Origin: Serpula lacrymans var. lacrymans S7.9
Lineage: Eukaryota > Basidiomycota > Agaricomycetes > Boletales > Serpulaceae
Length of the DNA: 64,000 nucleotides
Reading direction: 5' to 3'
NCBI RefSeq assembly: GCF_000218685.1
Contig: NW_006763308.1
Span: 124,001 to 188,000 of the forward strand
Below, piece by piece: positions 22,498 through 33,611 of this stretch (its first letter is position 1; each line of letters begins with the position of its first letter). A program made the position numbers and the translations under genes. The notes under the pieces were generated by a model that was not told the origin of the DNA, did not search any database, and saw only the letters and a list, made by a program, of their open reading frames with translations.

Positions 22498-25400
22498 GCG
22501 TTTCCAGGGTTTGTGTCTAAGAATACTTTCTACTTTGTATTCCACTTCTTCATTAATCAGTTCAGGTGGTGGTCGGATAAAGTTCAGGCCGTGAGTGTTG
22601 GTTTCTGTATACGGCGTGAGAAGGGATGCATGTAAAACATTGTGTATCCTCCAATGGGGAGGCAGGGATAGTGGGTAGTTCACCAGGGAAATCTTTTCTT
22701 GGATGCGGAAAGGTCCGATGCGTTTCATGTTGAACTTCTTGTATTTGGTAGCTTTTTCTCGTAGGTTGGTGTTCTCTAACCACACCTTTTGTCCTTCGGA
22801 GAATTGCGTGAACTTTCCATTGTTTCGTTACATCATCTTGCTTCTCGCGAGTTTGTGTGCTTTTAGGGCGTTTTCCCTTGCTCTAAGCAGTTCGGATAAT
22901 CGTTTTTCCACTGATGGGATATTTGTGGATCTGTGTTTAGTCAGGATTCCTCGGGGTTCATATCCCATGAGGAGGTAGAATGGCAATTAGTTGTTTGTGG
23001 AGTGTGGTCTTTGATTGTGACAGAATTCGGCGGTTGTAAGGTATTTTGCCCAGCTGTGCGGTTGGTTCTGGCAAAATATGCGGAGGTAGATCTCCAATTC
23101 TTGATTGGATCTTTCTGTTTGTCCATCCGTCTGAGGATGATACACAGAGGAGAGTGCAGTTTCATCGTGTAATCCGAATCATTTGAAGATGGAATCGTGA
23201 AAGATTTGTGCAGTTTCGAGTATGTTGATGGTTTTATGACAAGGTGAGAGGATTACCCCCTTACTAAGTCTTTGGTCTACCACGACCATTATACTATTGT
23301 ATCCTAAAGATTCTGGTAAATCAGTTATGAAGTCTACGGATAGGTACTTCATCGGTTCAGTGGTTTTTGGGGTCTGGTTTGGGATTAATGGTACAGTGGT
23401 GGGATGCGTGTTCACTTTTGCTTGTTGACACATCGTGCATCCTTTCACGTATTCTTCCACTTGTTTCATCATTCCTGGCCACCAATAGGCCTTTTTGATC
23501 AACTGGTAGGTTTTGAGCCTTCCTGGGTGTCCTGCGGACAGGGAATTGTGGTGATTTTTGATGATCATCTTTTGTTCTTCTACTTCGTCAATCAGTAGTT
23601 TATTCTGATAAAAGAACTGTCCTTTTTCTTTTCTCTAATTGTCTTTCTTCGTTCTTCCTGGATAATAATTGTTTGTGAGCATGGCTTGCTCAACTGTGTT
23701 TTTAATTGTTTGTGTGTGGTACAGGAATGCCGAGGCGGGTATCATTGGTGTGTCATTGTCATCTCCTTCTGTTTTGACGTATAAATCAGGTCTTCTTGAG
23801 AGTGCGTCGGGTACCACCATGTGGGTTCCTGGTACATGCTCCAAGGTGTAATTGTATTGTGACAGTTCCAGCTGCCATCTTCTTTGTCGTGGTGTGAGTT
23901 TCCTGGCTTCTTGCCAGTACGTCAAGTTCTTGTGATCTGTAAGGATTTGGATCGTGTGGGGGCTTCCCAAAAGTAAGTGTTTCCACTCTTTTAAAGCTCT
24001 CATTACCGCTAATAATTCTTTGTCGTAGATCTGGTAGTTCTTTTCAGCGGGGGATAGAGTTTTGGAGAAAAATGCACATGGATGCCATTGTCCTTGGTCA
24101 TCGGGTTGCATTAATACAGCTCCTGTGGCGTGTTTGCTGGCGTCTGCAGCAATCTTTGACGGTTTTGAGGAGTTGGGTATTTGTGTCACGGGGGATTTGA
24201 GGAATTTTTGTTTCATCAATTTGAAAGTGTCGTCTTCAGTTTGGGTCCAGTTCCACTTCCTATCCTTTTTTAGTAAGGCATTCAAGGGTCTGGCAAGGTC
24301 AGAGTAATGACCGATAAACTTCCTGTAGAAGTTTCCATAACCTAAAAACTTCCTTACGCCTTTGGTGTCTTTTGGGATTGGCCAATTGCGGATTCCAGCA
24401 AGTTTGGCTGGATCCATTGATACCTGATTGTGGGAAACAATCATTCCCAAGTATTCAATGATTTCGGCTTCGAAGGTGCATTTTTCTAGTTTCAGGAATA
24501 GATCGTTATCGCATAATCTTTGTAGAACCTGTTTTGTTCGAAGTCAGAGTCTTTCGATGTTGGTGTCAAAGATGAGGATGTCGTCCATGTATATGATCAT
24601 CCAACCTTTGTCGATGTAGTCTTTGAATTTGTCGTTCATCAGCCTTTGGAATGTTGCCGGTGAATTATACATGCTGAAGAACATGACTGTTGGTTCAAAC
24701 ACTCCTTTGCTGGTTTTAAACGCAGCTTTCCATTTGTCTCCTTCTTTTATCCTTACGTTGTTGTATCCCCAACGTAGATCTAGTTTTGTAAAGATAGTGG
24801 CTCCTTTCAATTTTTTGATGAGGTCGGGTATCAGGGGTAGTGGATAGGGGTCTTTCACAGTATATGCGTTTAGTTTTCTGTAATCCTGGCATGGTCGGAG
24901 TGATCCATCCTTTTTGCCAATGAAGAAGAAGGGGGACACCTGTGGTGACTTGCTTGGCCTGATGTATCCCTTTCTGTAGTTGTCCGTCAAGAATTCTGTT
25001 AATGCTTTGTCTTCCTTTGGTGCCAATGGGTACAATTTGCAATTTGTTGGTACAAATTCTGGTTTCATGTTGATTGCATGATCATATTCCCGTCGCTTGG
25101 GGAGTCTTTCCAACTTCTTTTTGTCAAAGACGTCCGAATATCCTTTATATTCATCCAGGAGGTTATGCTCCTTCTTTTCTCCGTGAATTTGCGCGTGTTC
25201 TATTGCCGAGTTGACCTTTAATCAAATTGTGGTTCGAGGATAGGGTGTTTGGTTGGATACATATCTATGAATGGTTTCGTATACATCCTCGTTTACTGTG
25301 GTTGTCCTGATTTTTGTTTCCGTGGTTGTTTGGTTCATCCTGATGGAGTGTTTGTCCGAGTTTGGTAATTCCTTGTCTTTCCAGTTAATGACAGGATTGA

Positions 25401-25839
25401 CTTTTCATAACCAGGGGAATCCCAGTAATACGTCTTCTCCGTCTAGTCCGGTCAATAGGAACTTTGTGAACATGTTTTGTCCTCCTGCATCTATCCTCTG
25501 ATAGGTGCAATGCGTAATTTTTCCGTTTTTGTTTGTGGTTCCGTCAACATTTTTACATGTTATGGGAGTTGGGAGTTTTTGGAGGAGCAGTCGGTGTCTG
25601 ATGGCGAATTTGGTGTCCATGAAGTCGTCTGTAGCTCCTGAATCTATCAGGGCTTTGGTTCCAATGGTTTTCTGTTTCAACAAGCAATCAATTCGTAAAG
25701 AGTTGGCATTGATTGTTGCTATTGTTACAGTTGCCATTTTTGACGTTATTAACATCAGGGTAGTCTGTCGTTTCAAAAACCCTCGTCTTCCAATTTTTTC
25801 ATTGCCTCTGTTCTTTGATCTTCTCCTAACTCCCTCCAC
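22498..25839 (-). pseudogene. Ty3/gypsy pol fragment (PR-RT-RNaseH-INT, truncated in chromodomain)
   Basis: Minus-strand pol of the same family as 31861-38858. Seen in order: protease ALIDSGATDDFMD; reverse transcriptase with YMDDILIF; RNase H (ADASKHATGAVL, YDKELLAVMRALKEW); integrase zinc region (HNSLSAGHPGRLKTYQ, CTMCQQAK) and VDFITDLPESLGY; then VWLENTNLREKATKYKKFN and the start of the chromodomain, ending RHKPWKR at 22498 where LTR copy C begins. The segment around 22800-23200 and several other points carry stops or frameshifts. The missing end of the chromodomain and the third ORF are at 2441-5749. Confidence 0.85.
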
Positions 25840-26710
25840 ATCCTCATGATGTTTTGGACCCTGTCTTCTTCTACCACTGTTTTGGTGTCATCTTCCATTT
25901 CGGTTTGACGTACCTTTCTTTTGGGAGTTTTTCCTTTGTTCCTACAATTCCTTCCTATGTGTCCTTTCTCGTTACATATGATAGCGTTGGCACTGATCCA
26001 GTTAGCGTCTAGGTTTGCTACTGTGCTCATCCAGTCTTTGATGGTGAGTAGTTCCTTTCTGGTGAGTGCTCCGCAAAGGAGGGGTGGGCGGATAGCCTTT
26101 TGATAAACCATGATCATGGCTTCGTTGTTGATGCCGCTTTTCCCAGCATCTAACATGAATCTTGAGTTAAACACTACTGCATTTTCTCCTTGCTCCATCT
26201 TCATTTTCATCAAGGCGGCCGAGGCCGTTCCTTTGATGTTTACCATTCTGAAACTGGCTGTGAAGGTTTTCATGAAGTCTGCCCATGTGGGGTAGGCATT
26301 CTTCTCTTTGTATTCGGTCATCTTGGCTTCGCTCCATGAGGTGGCGTTGCTGTCCTTCATGTAGCTGAGGGCCATATATACCTTTTTCTTGTCAGAGTTG
26401 TAGATGGTGTTGTTGATATCAAAGTGTAGATTGGTGGACAATATCCACCTTTGGGCTTTATCTGGGGTTCCATCAAAGTCATCAATTTTCCCAATCATCG
26501 TGGGTTTGGGGGCCGCAGCGTTAGACATGGTGTGTGGTGGTGGGATGTGGGATGGAGCAGGTGTGGCAGGGAATATCTGTGGAGTGGGAGGTGGTATCGG
26601 GTCGCCGCCTGCTGCAAACTCCTCAAAATCGTTCTCATCGTAGAGGTTTTCTACAGTTACTGGGGGATCATGTTGTGTTGTGGGCAATAGCTGTGGGTGG
26701 CTTCCTGCAT
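25773..26710 (-). pseudogene. Ty3/gypsy gag fragment
   Basis: Shares PTMIGKIDDFDGTPDKAQRW, KVYMALSYMKDS and YPTWADFMKTFTASFR with the gag of the complete element at 32345-33611. Similarity begins at about 26703-26710, so the 5' end of gag, the leader and the 5' LTR are missing. About 130 bp before the zinc knuckle are deleted, so the knuckle starts directly as ICNEKGHIGRNC. It overlaps the pol frame, as in the complete copy. Confidence 0.8.
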
Positions 26711-27982
26711 TCAGTGATGGACAAACACAGTCTGTTGGGGGTGACAAACATTTGTATCAATGTGACGTAGTGGACTAAAGAATGTTGCCTAGGAAGAGAG
26801 AATCTGTTAGGTTGCACCCTAGTGGCCTGAAACACAGTTAAGTAACAAAATTCGAGAAATGCCCAAAAAGTTTTTTTATCACATCAGGTGGGTATTAAGA
26901 ACAAAGCTTGAAGGAAGTGTCTAGCCAGTTTCTGCACTCAAGATGTTTTGTCATGGGGTTACAAGGCTGAATAAACAGCCATCTATAAGAAATCATGGCA
27001 AATAATGAATTTGAAAACTTTACTCAATAGTAAAATTTCTTAATTAGTAGATGGAGACTTGATGGATCTGAGTGCTTGCTATTCAGCACATAAATCACCA
27101 TACCAGGGTGGAAGTTCAGTGTCTTATGTTGCACCCCTCTGTACTTGGTTGAAACAATACAGTAGAGTCTATGCCCAAAGTATAAAGAATTTTGGTAAAT
27201 AATATACTGCATTATTTTGACATTAAATAGGTGGGGTTTTCAGTGTGACATATTATAATGATAGGTTTGTGTATTTGTCTGTGATTGTAATGCATGATAA
27301 AGTTTAACATTGTATTTGCTCTGGCAGAGGAAAGTAGAAATGACTATCTAACAAGTAATGCATAAATTAATAGTCTTTCCCTCTCTCAAACAGTTAAGTT
27401 TGTCTTGGACTGTATGTCATTATTTCATCTTTGTCCCCACCTAGACTGATGTGACTGTCACATGAAATGAATTCAGTTGTTCCAGCCAAGAAATGCTGTG
27501 ATAAACCTGGGTCAAAATAGTACACCTACTGTAATTCTTTCTTATTATTGCATTCCTTGGGTGCCTTGAAGATCATGCAAGGAAACCAATATTTTCACAG
27601 TATATTGTAATATGTTGATGTTAAGTTTATTGCATTGTCACACCACTTTTTTACTCACCTGCATATGTTATTATACATCAAGCATTGTTTAGACTAAAAA
27701 TGTGCCATAGAGGTAGAAGTAACTTTGTGAAGGAAAACATTGCAACCTGTATAGTAAAAAAGCTGGTGTTACAATTCTTGAGATGATATACTAGGTGTTT
27801 TTCATGGTGTTTCTAGCTGTTAGTAATCATGTTTTGCATAAGAACATAGCTTCAAGGCTTTAAGGCTAAGCTATAGATGTAAAGCATTGCTGATTTTAAT
27901 GGGGTTTTGATGTTCCTCTTGTCCTTCACAGTATGCCAGTGAAATTCCTTAAGCTCCTACTGAGTTGTTCTAGAGTCTGATT
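26711..27982. other. Gene-poor region
   Basis: AT-rich DNA with only short open frames and no recognisable domain, repeat family or RNA gene. It adjoins the truncated 5' end of the gypsy fragment. Confidence 0.5.
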
Positions 27983-28066
27983 GGGATTCCCTGTGTCATT
28001 GTTGGGATAACCCTCAGCACTGTCAGGATAACCCATAGTACTGTTGGTACATCCCATGACAATGTT
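27983..28066 (+). repeat. 21-bp minisatellite, left block (4 units)
   Basis: Four adjacent 21-bp units (starts 27983, 28004, 28025, 28046) of the form GGGATAACCC + 11 bp. They are the same units as the array at 28281-28455, separated from it by a 214-bp segment holding a tRNA-like sequence. Confidence 0.75.
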
Positions 28067-28137
28067 GTTGGAATAGTCAAGGTCAAAGCCTGTTAGCCTT
28101 GTTAGACAATATACGTCATGAGTTGACATTAGTACAA

Positions 28138-28211
28138 GGGCTGGTAGCTCAATTGGTTAGAGCACCACCATATATAGGCAGAGGCCCTGGGTTCAATCCC
28201 TGACTGGTCCA
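28138..28211 (+). ncRNA. tRNA-like sequence, probably SINE head or tRNA relic
   Basis: 74 nt with both Pol III internal promoter boxes: box A TAGCTCAATTGG and box B GGTTCAATCC. The seven-base acceptor ends pair if G-U is allowed (GGGCTGG with CTGGTCC) and the D-arm (GCTC/GAGC) is good. The anticodon stem has two mismatches and the T stem is weak, and position 37 is a pyrimidine, so a working tRNA is unlikely. It is followed by about 70 bp of unrelated tail ending AATAAAT and sits inside the 21-bp minisatellite. A tRNA-derived SINE fits best; a decayed tRNA gene is the alternative. Confidence 0.5.
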
Positions 28212-28280
28212 CTTTGCTTTTATGCACTTCCTGTGGTTAGGTGGCTATGTGAGGTCACATGGCTAAATTCAATAAATGTT

Positions 28281-28455
28281 GGGATAACCCATGGTGCTGT
28301 TGGGACATCCCATGGCATTGCTGGGATAACCCGTAGTACTGTTGGGACATTCTGTGGAATTACTGGGATAACCCATAGTGCTGTTGGGACATCCCTTAGC
28401 ATTGCTGGGATAACCCACAGTATTGTTGGGACATCCTGTGGCATTGCTGGGATAA
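28281..28455 (+). repeat. 21-bp minisatellite, main array (8 units plus part)
   Basis: Eight contiguous 21-bp units from 28281 to 28448, then a partial unit. Odd units read GGGATAACCC, even units GGGACATCCC, each followed by 11 bp, giving a 42-bp higher-order repeat. The 10-mers are near-perfect dyads (GGGATATCCC-like). Because 21 is a multiple of 3, both strands stay open, which explains the Pro/Ile/Gly-rich open frames here; they are not genes. Confidence 0.9.
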
Positions 28456-30024
28456 TGTGAGGCAACCACAAAGAAAAGCTATATAATAAAACTCAACACA
28501 AACCACTAAGTCTCCAGTCAAGTGGTAGTGATAAGTTATTGAAGATTAAAGAGTATTTGATTGAGCACAAATCTTGAGTAATACTGAACTAGAGACTACC
28601 AATATGAATCAAAGATATTTAAGTAATGAATCATAATACTCAGACCAGAAAGAGAAAAAGAAATAGAAAGTGGTCTGATATCAATCTGTCCAATGAAAGA
28701 AAAGGAATTGTACCATACTGTGAATTACTAAGGTTATGACATATAGGGGAAAGGAGAATTGGATGTGGAGCTAGAAAGAAGGGGAGTACTTATTATAGGT
28801 TTTCCATAACTCACATACTCCTTGTGGACCGGTACAGTCCTTCCATATCACTCTACTCCCTGTGGCTAATCCTTTAACTGTTGGGTTGATAATCCCTACC
28901 AGTCAATTGGATAACCTCTGGAGTGTTTGACCTTTGGAATAATTCATTGAGGTAGTATGATAGATGATCAAAGGAAAAGAGAAAGGCAAGAAGAGAAAAG
29001 AATATGAGAACACCAATAGTGATCTCTAGTCTAAGTGCAAAAGGAGTAGTGAGGAAAGGGTTGGATAGCCAAAACATAGTAGTCAAAGGAAGAATATGGA
29101 AGAAAGTTGAAAATTTCAATTTCTCACAGATAACCCATAGGCACTGTCAGGACATCCCAGTAATCCAGTAATCACAGTATTATCATAATATCACACAATG
29201 CTTGCCTTATAGTTTCAGTCAATTATATTCTCCAATCTAATTAATGACTACATCTTCATAAGCTACAGTGCACAGGGACTTTTCACATCTAAAATTTGAT
29301 ATATCATTACTTGTAGTTATATGTCCACCCACACTAATATATTTGACTTATAAAGTTGGGTCATTTATTTTTCTTTCAGGATTTAACACACAAGAAGTAT
29401 ATTTGTCACAATATTACTGTCAGCCTATCTTAATGGTTCTCAACTTCTCAGAAAGGACCTCTAATTAAAGCTTCTTGTATATCCTATTACACTTTGCAAT
29501 CACAGTTATTTTCAGATCCTTGGTTGCCATATAATGAAACCTAGCTATGATTTTCTCACAAGCTATTCTCTATTTCTATTTTAGCTAAAAATCAACATGT
29601 ACTATCATCAACTCTGATTAAAAATATCCTAGGGCCAATTTTGCAATATATATTCATATAAAAACTTCATAGGTCACTTGTAGGCCAAAACACTAATAGT
29701 CAATTTGTGAGAAAACCATATACAAACTTTGTAAGCAACATTATAACATATTGTTGACAAGCCCATATGCTCTACAATATCACTTTTAACATTGTAAATA
29801 TGCTTAATCATTTTATTCATCTATCTGGGATATCCCACCATTCATAGGTCATCCCAGCACTCATGGGTTATCCCAGTCAACATTTCTGGGACATCCCATA
29901 TGTTCTGGGATATCCCATCTGACTTGAAAGTGTACTGTGGTATACCGTGCTCCAGGGAGCTACTAGCCCCATAGGTTTGGAGATTATAATCAAGTTAATA
30001 GCCCTAAAACTTTGGCTGCCTGAA
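28456..30024. other. Gene-poor region with stray minisatellite motifs
   Basis: No gene. Isolated copies of the minisatellite motif occur at about 29129-29150 and as a cluster at about 29826-29915, where GGGATATCCC appears as a perfect palindrome. Confidence 0.55.
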
Positions 30025-30802
30025 GTAGTGGTTACCCTTTGGATAAGACCGAGTTTGTTGTGGGTAAACAACAGGAGGACTCGCTGAGGTGTGACAACAC
30101 CAGCAAGATACAGTCTTGGGGCACTGGAGCACAACCACAACAACAACTTAGTGGAGGAAAGGGAAGTATACAACCTATCAAAGGAGAGAACTTGTCATAC
30201 TAATGTTGGTATACACTGGAAGAGGACTCGTTGAGTCCCTTCCTATGTATTGCTCTAGTATATATACTAAAATACATGAGGTACTGTACAGTTGTAAATA
30301 AAGTTTAAAGTCCGATGTCTAGCATGTGACTGGTCACATAATGAGTCTAGACACTGGTCAGGTGATGTGTCACATAATTGGTTATGTGACTATGAAAAGT
30401 CAAAAATGTAAAGTAAAGTAAATGGTCACATAATCAGTCATGTGACTTGAAAAATGAAAAGTAAAAGTACAAAAAGTAAAGCGTAAGTAGGTGCTGGTAT
30501 GTCAATTGTAACATGAGGAGTCTCCTTAATCTATTGGGGTATATATACTACTACAGTTTGTTTGTACATGTGTACTATACAGTTGATGGAGGCAGTGGCT
30601 GATGATGTCATGGGGCACAGCCCGTGTGACCAGCTCCACTGTGTGAGAAACTTGTATCTAAAAATGGAAAATGCAGTGCAGCGTGAGAAGTGGAGTTTGA
30701 ACAAGAATAGAAAGTGCCACATGGCACAGGGTGTGAAAACTACAAAAGAAAATTGAAGAGGAGAATGAAAATTGGGGGTCCAAGAATTGTATTATCGTAA
30801 CA
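30025..30802 (+). repeat. Solo LTR (TGTAACA...CGTAACA family), split by a second LTR
   Basis: Pieces of an LTR related to 53540-53937: 30025-30089 (GGTTACCC, ACAACAGGAGGACTCGCTGAGG) and 30514-30802 (AGGAGTCTCCTTAATCTATT to TATCGTAACA). A different LTR (30090-30513) sits between them with a duplicated TGAGG, so it inserted later. The first ~80 bp at the 5' end are not recognisable. Confidence 0.7.
30090..30513 (+). repeat. Solo LTR with TSD TGAGG, nested in an older LTR
   Basis: TGTGACAACACC to GTCAATTGTAACA, 424 bp. The 5-bp flanks 30085-30089 and 30514-30518 are both TGAGG. The 3' part (GTATATATACTAAAATACATG, then AAGTTTAAAGTCCGATG) matches the solo LTR at 62343-62683. Confidence 0.8.
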
Positions 30803-30869
30803 TAATAGATTTACAAGATGTCAAAAAAGAATGAAGGGTAGTCATACCCAAACAAGATATAAAATCATT

Positions 30870-31860
30870 TACTAACCACAAGGTCGCCCGCTATTCCATA
30901 TTTATCCCATAGGACATCAAGGCCAAATACATTGGTCAATGCTTCAATATACTTTTGCAAACATCTTCCACCTTCACCGTCAAGATTATTAGGGAGTGCT
31001 GTGCAACTGTCAAACACTTTAGATATAATGCCATTGAATTAAATAAAAAAACAAAACTCACCGCACACACCAGCCTTGAACAATACAGGTTAAAGTGCTT
31101 GCTCTGGATAGTCTGCAATATATGGCCCAAGTCCATAGATTGCATGTCAAAAGTGACCATCTGAACACTGTATTACTGTAGGAGTTGTCATAGATGGTTA
31201 AAGGTCCTGTAAAATCCGTGAGAATAACGTGTGAAAGAGTTGTTGGCAGAATTTTTTAAATGTTGCATTGTTAGTGTGTTTCTTATCAGCTGGAACTACA
31301 GTTATTTTATTGAATTCAAAAGCATAATGAATAGCATAATTTTTGGGATTGCGAGAAATCCTAGAAGGGAAACAACATTTTGGTGTGCACGCCATACATT
31401 ATTGTGCATGTTCCCCACTGAGACATAAAGAGGGTAATACTTGTTGTGGCCTGTAGCAATTGAAACTGTGGTTTTGTCACTACCAAGAATAATTGGTACA
31501 ACCATTGCCCCATGAGTAATTGGGTCTTCAGCAATCTTATCAGGCTTGAGTCCATGCCCAGTCGCCAGACATGAAGTCCTTGAATTGATATTTTCCATCT
31601 GCGTCAAACTCGTGAAAAGGTGCATAATCTATCTTATCCTTGAAGTCTGGATTTGAAAGTATCTTGTGTACAATAGTGTCTGGGCTACAAAACCAGACAT
31701 TATGGAAATCAGTCATCCATGACAGGGTAGATGCTTCTGGTACATCTCCGTTGTATGACAATGAAAATGATTCTCATGGTATCTCACCCAGCGATATTGC
31801 ATCAATGGTTCAGTACAAGTCCTGGCTATCTGTGAAGGGAACTTCTCCATTGGTGAGTCC
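30870..31860 (-). pseudogene. Plavaka-type transposase, central part (continues at 38859)
   Basis: Minus-strand coding remnant. Seen: GEVPFTDSQDLY at the insertion edge; PEASTLSWMTDFHNVWF; ILSNPDFKDKIDYAPFHEF; FKDFMSGDWAWTQADKIAEDP; THGAMVVPIILGSDKTTVSI; ATGHNKYYPLYVSVGNMHN; GFLAIPK; SDGHF then TGA in place of Arg (31147-31149), then AIYGLGPYIADYPEQALL and CIVQGW; and after an intron DSCTALPNNLDGEGG and ALTNVFGLDVLWDKYGI. These are the mid-protein motifs of Plavaka transposases. The gene is split by the gypsy element at 31861-38858 and cut at 30802-30870 near an LTR end. Frameshifts and stops show it is dead. Confidence 0.75.
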
Positions 31861-32274
31861 TGTTACGATTGTCTACCTTTATTATGGACTACTCATTTCT
31901 CTTTACTCATCGGTTATACCGTCGGACCGATGACTCACATCCTTCACATATACTTCCACTCCTCTCGCACTTCTCTTACTTTGTATAGTACTCAGTCCTC
32001 AACGGACGGATCTACCCTAGATAGGATGTAACTCCTATCGCCGACTTACTTTTCTATAAATATGCTTGTAACAGTAGTAGTATTCTCCAATACAATTCTA
32101 CGCAGTTTACGCTTACAAAGCTAGACTCCTAAGATCAGACTTCCATACGGAAGAAGACCAACAACCGTTGGAATCCCTTTATTCAGAACTACATCCTCAA
32201 ACTTGTCTTCGGATAAGTCTCTTTGAACAAACCCGACAAACCCTCAGACTTTGTTAAGCACTTTGTGCATAACA
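31861..32274 (+). repeat. 5' LTR of the gypsy element
   Basis: 414 bp, TGTTACGATTG to TGCATAACA. A TATA-like TCTATAAATATGC lies near 32053. It differs from the 3' LTR at a small number of positions. Confidence 0.92.
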
Positions 32275-32344
32275 AAAGAATCGTATTCCTACCAGAAGTC
32301 CCACCTATTTAGGTTTGGGAAGAAAAAGCCAACAATACGTCGCA

Positions 32345-33611
32345 ATGACCGAGAACCAGATCTCAGAGGGCAGGAAGAAGCTCAGACAATTTACAGACAC
32401 AAACAGCAACACCCCCGACATCGTCCAGACAAGGAAGGATAACAGCACCACCCCCCTTCCCTCAACCAGACGTCACCCGACTCCACACCAGAGAACAGGC
32501 AGACACATTCTACGAAGCCAGAACACGTTGGCTACAGTTCTACGCGGAAAGACACCCACAACTAATCCCCAGAACACAACACGATCCTCCAGTGACCACA
32601 GAAAACATCTACAACGAAGACGACTTCGAAGAATACGCAGCGGAAGGTGAACCAATACCCCTTCCCACACCACAGATACTCCCTACTGCACCCAACCCAT
32701 CTCCTACCCCACCTACCTACACCACGTCAAACGCTACGGCACCCAAACCCACTATGATTGGGAAAATTGACGACTTTGACGGGACCCCAGACAAGGCCCA
32801 AAGATGGATATCATCAACTGACTTACACTTTGACATCAACAACACCATTTATACCTCTGACAAGAAAAAGGTGTACGTGGCTCTCAGCTACATGAAGGAC
32901 GGAACCGCCGCCTCATGGAGCAAAGCCAAGATGACCGAATACAAAGACAAGAACGCCTACCCCACATGGGCAGATTTTATGAAAACGTTCACAGCCAGTT
33001 TCAGAACCGCAAATGTCAAAGGAACAGCCTCGGCCGCCTTGATGAAAATGAGAATGGAACAAGGAGAAAATGCAGTGGCATTCAACTCAAGGTTTATGCT
33101 AGATGCCGGGAAAAGCGGCATCAACAACAAAGCCATGATCATGGTTTATCAAAAGGCAATCCGACCCCCCCTCCTCCGCAGAGCACTCACCGGAAAGGAA
33201 CTGGTCACCATTGAAGACTGGATGAACATGGTGGCCAACCTAGATGCCAACTGGACCAGTGCCAACGCCATCTCGGAAGGGACATGGGGGGCCAGAAACA
33301 AAGAAAGACAGTACGACAAAAATCGCAAAGGTGGACCATCCACCAGCGTGAAGAGGCTGACCAAAGACGAAGAAGAAACCCGGAGGAAGGAAGGAAGGTG
33401 CTTCATATGCAACGAAAAAGGACACATCAGGAGGAATTGTAGGAACAAAGGAAAAACTCCCGAAAGAAAGGTACGTCAAACCGAAACTGAAGATGACACC
33501 AAGACAGTGGTAGAAGAAGACAGGGTCCAAAACATCATGAGGATGTGGAGGGAGTTAGGAGAAGATCAAAGAACAGAGGCAATGAAAAAATTGGAAGACG
33601 AGGGTTTTTGA
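32345..33611 (+). pseudogene. Ty3/gypsy gag (frameshifted near the N-terminus)
   Basis: The likely start is ATG 32345 (MTENQISEGRKKL). A frame change near 32450 then joins the main frame, which is open from about 32550 to TGA 33609-33611. Main-frame motifs: PTMIGKIDDFDGTPDKAQRW, YPTWADFMKTFTASFR, and a CCHC knuckle CFICNEKGHIRRNC near 33400-33441. Gag forms the particle that packages element RNA. It overlaps pol by about 60 nt in a different frame, which in related elements implies programmed frameshifting. Confidence 0.85.

Noticed and set aside
28138..28211. Functional tRNA gene
   Set aside because: Two mismatches in the anticodon stem, a weak T stem and a pyrimidine at position 37; kept as tRNA-like only.
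28281..28455. CRISPR-like array
   Set aside because: Units are contiguous with no unique spacers, and the sequence is eukaryotic.
28220..28471. Long open frames on both strands across the 21-bp repeat
   Set aside because: A repeat unit divisible by three keeps all frames open; the translations are monotonous PAMPWDVPT-like repeats with no coding signal.
32275..32300. tRNA primer-binding site of the gypsy element
   Set aside because: The bases after the 5' LTR (AAGAATCGTATTCC) do not begin with the TGG expected for a tRNA 3' end; self-priming or another mechanism is possible but not shown.
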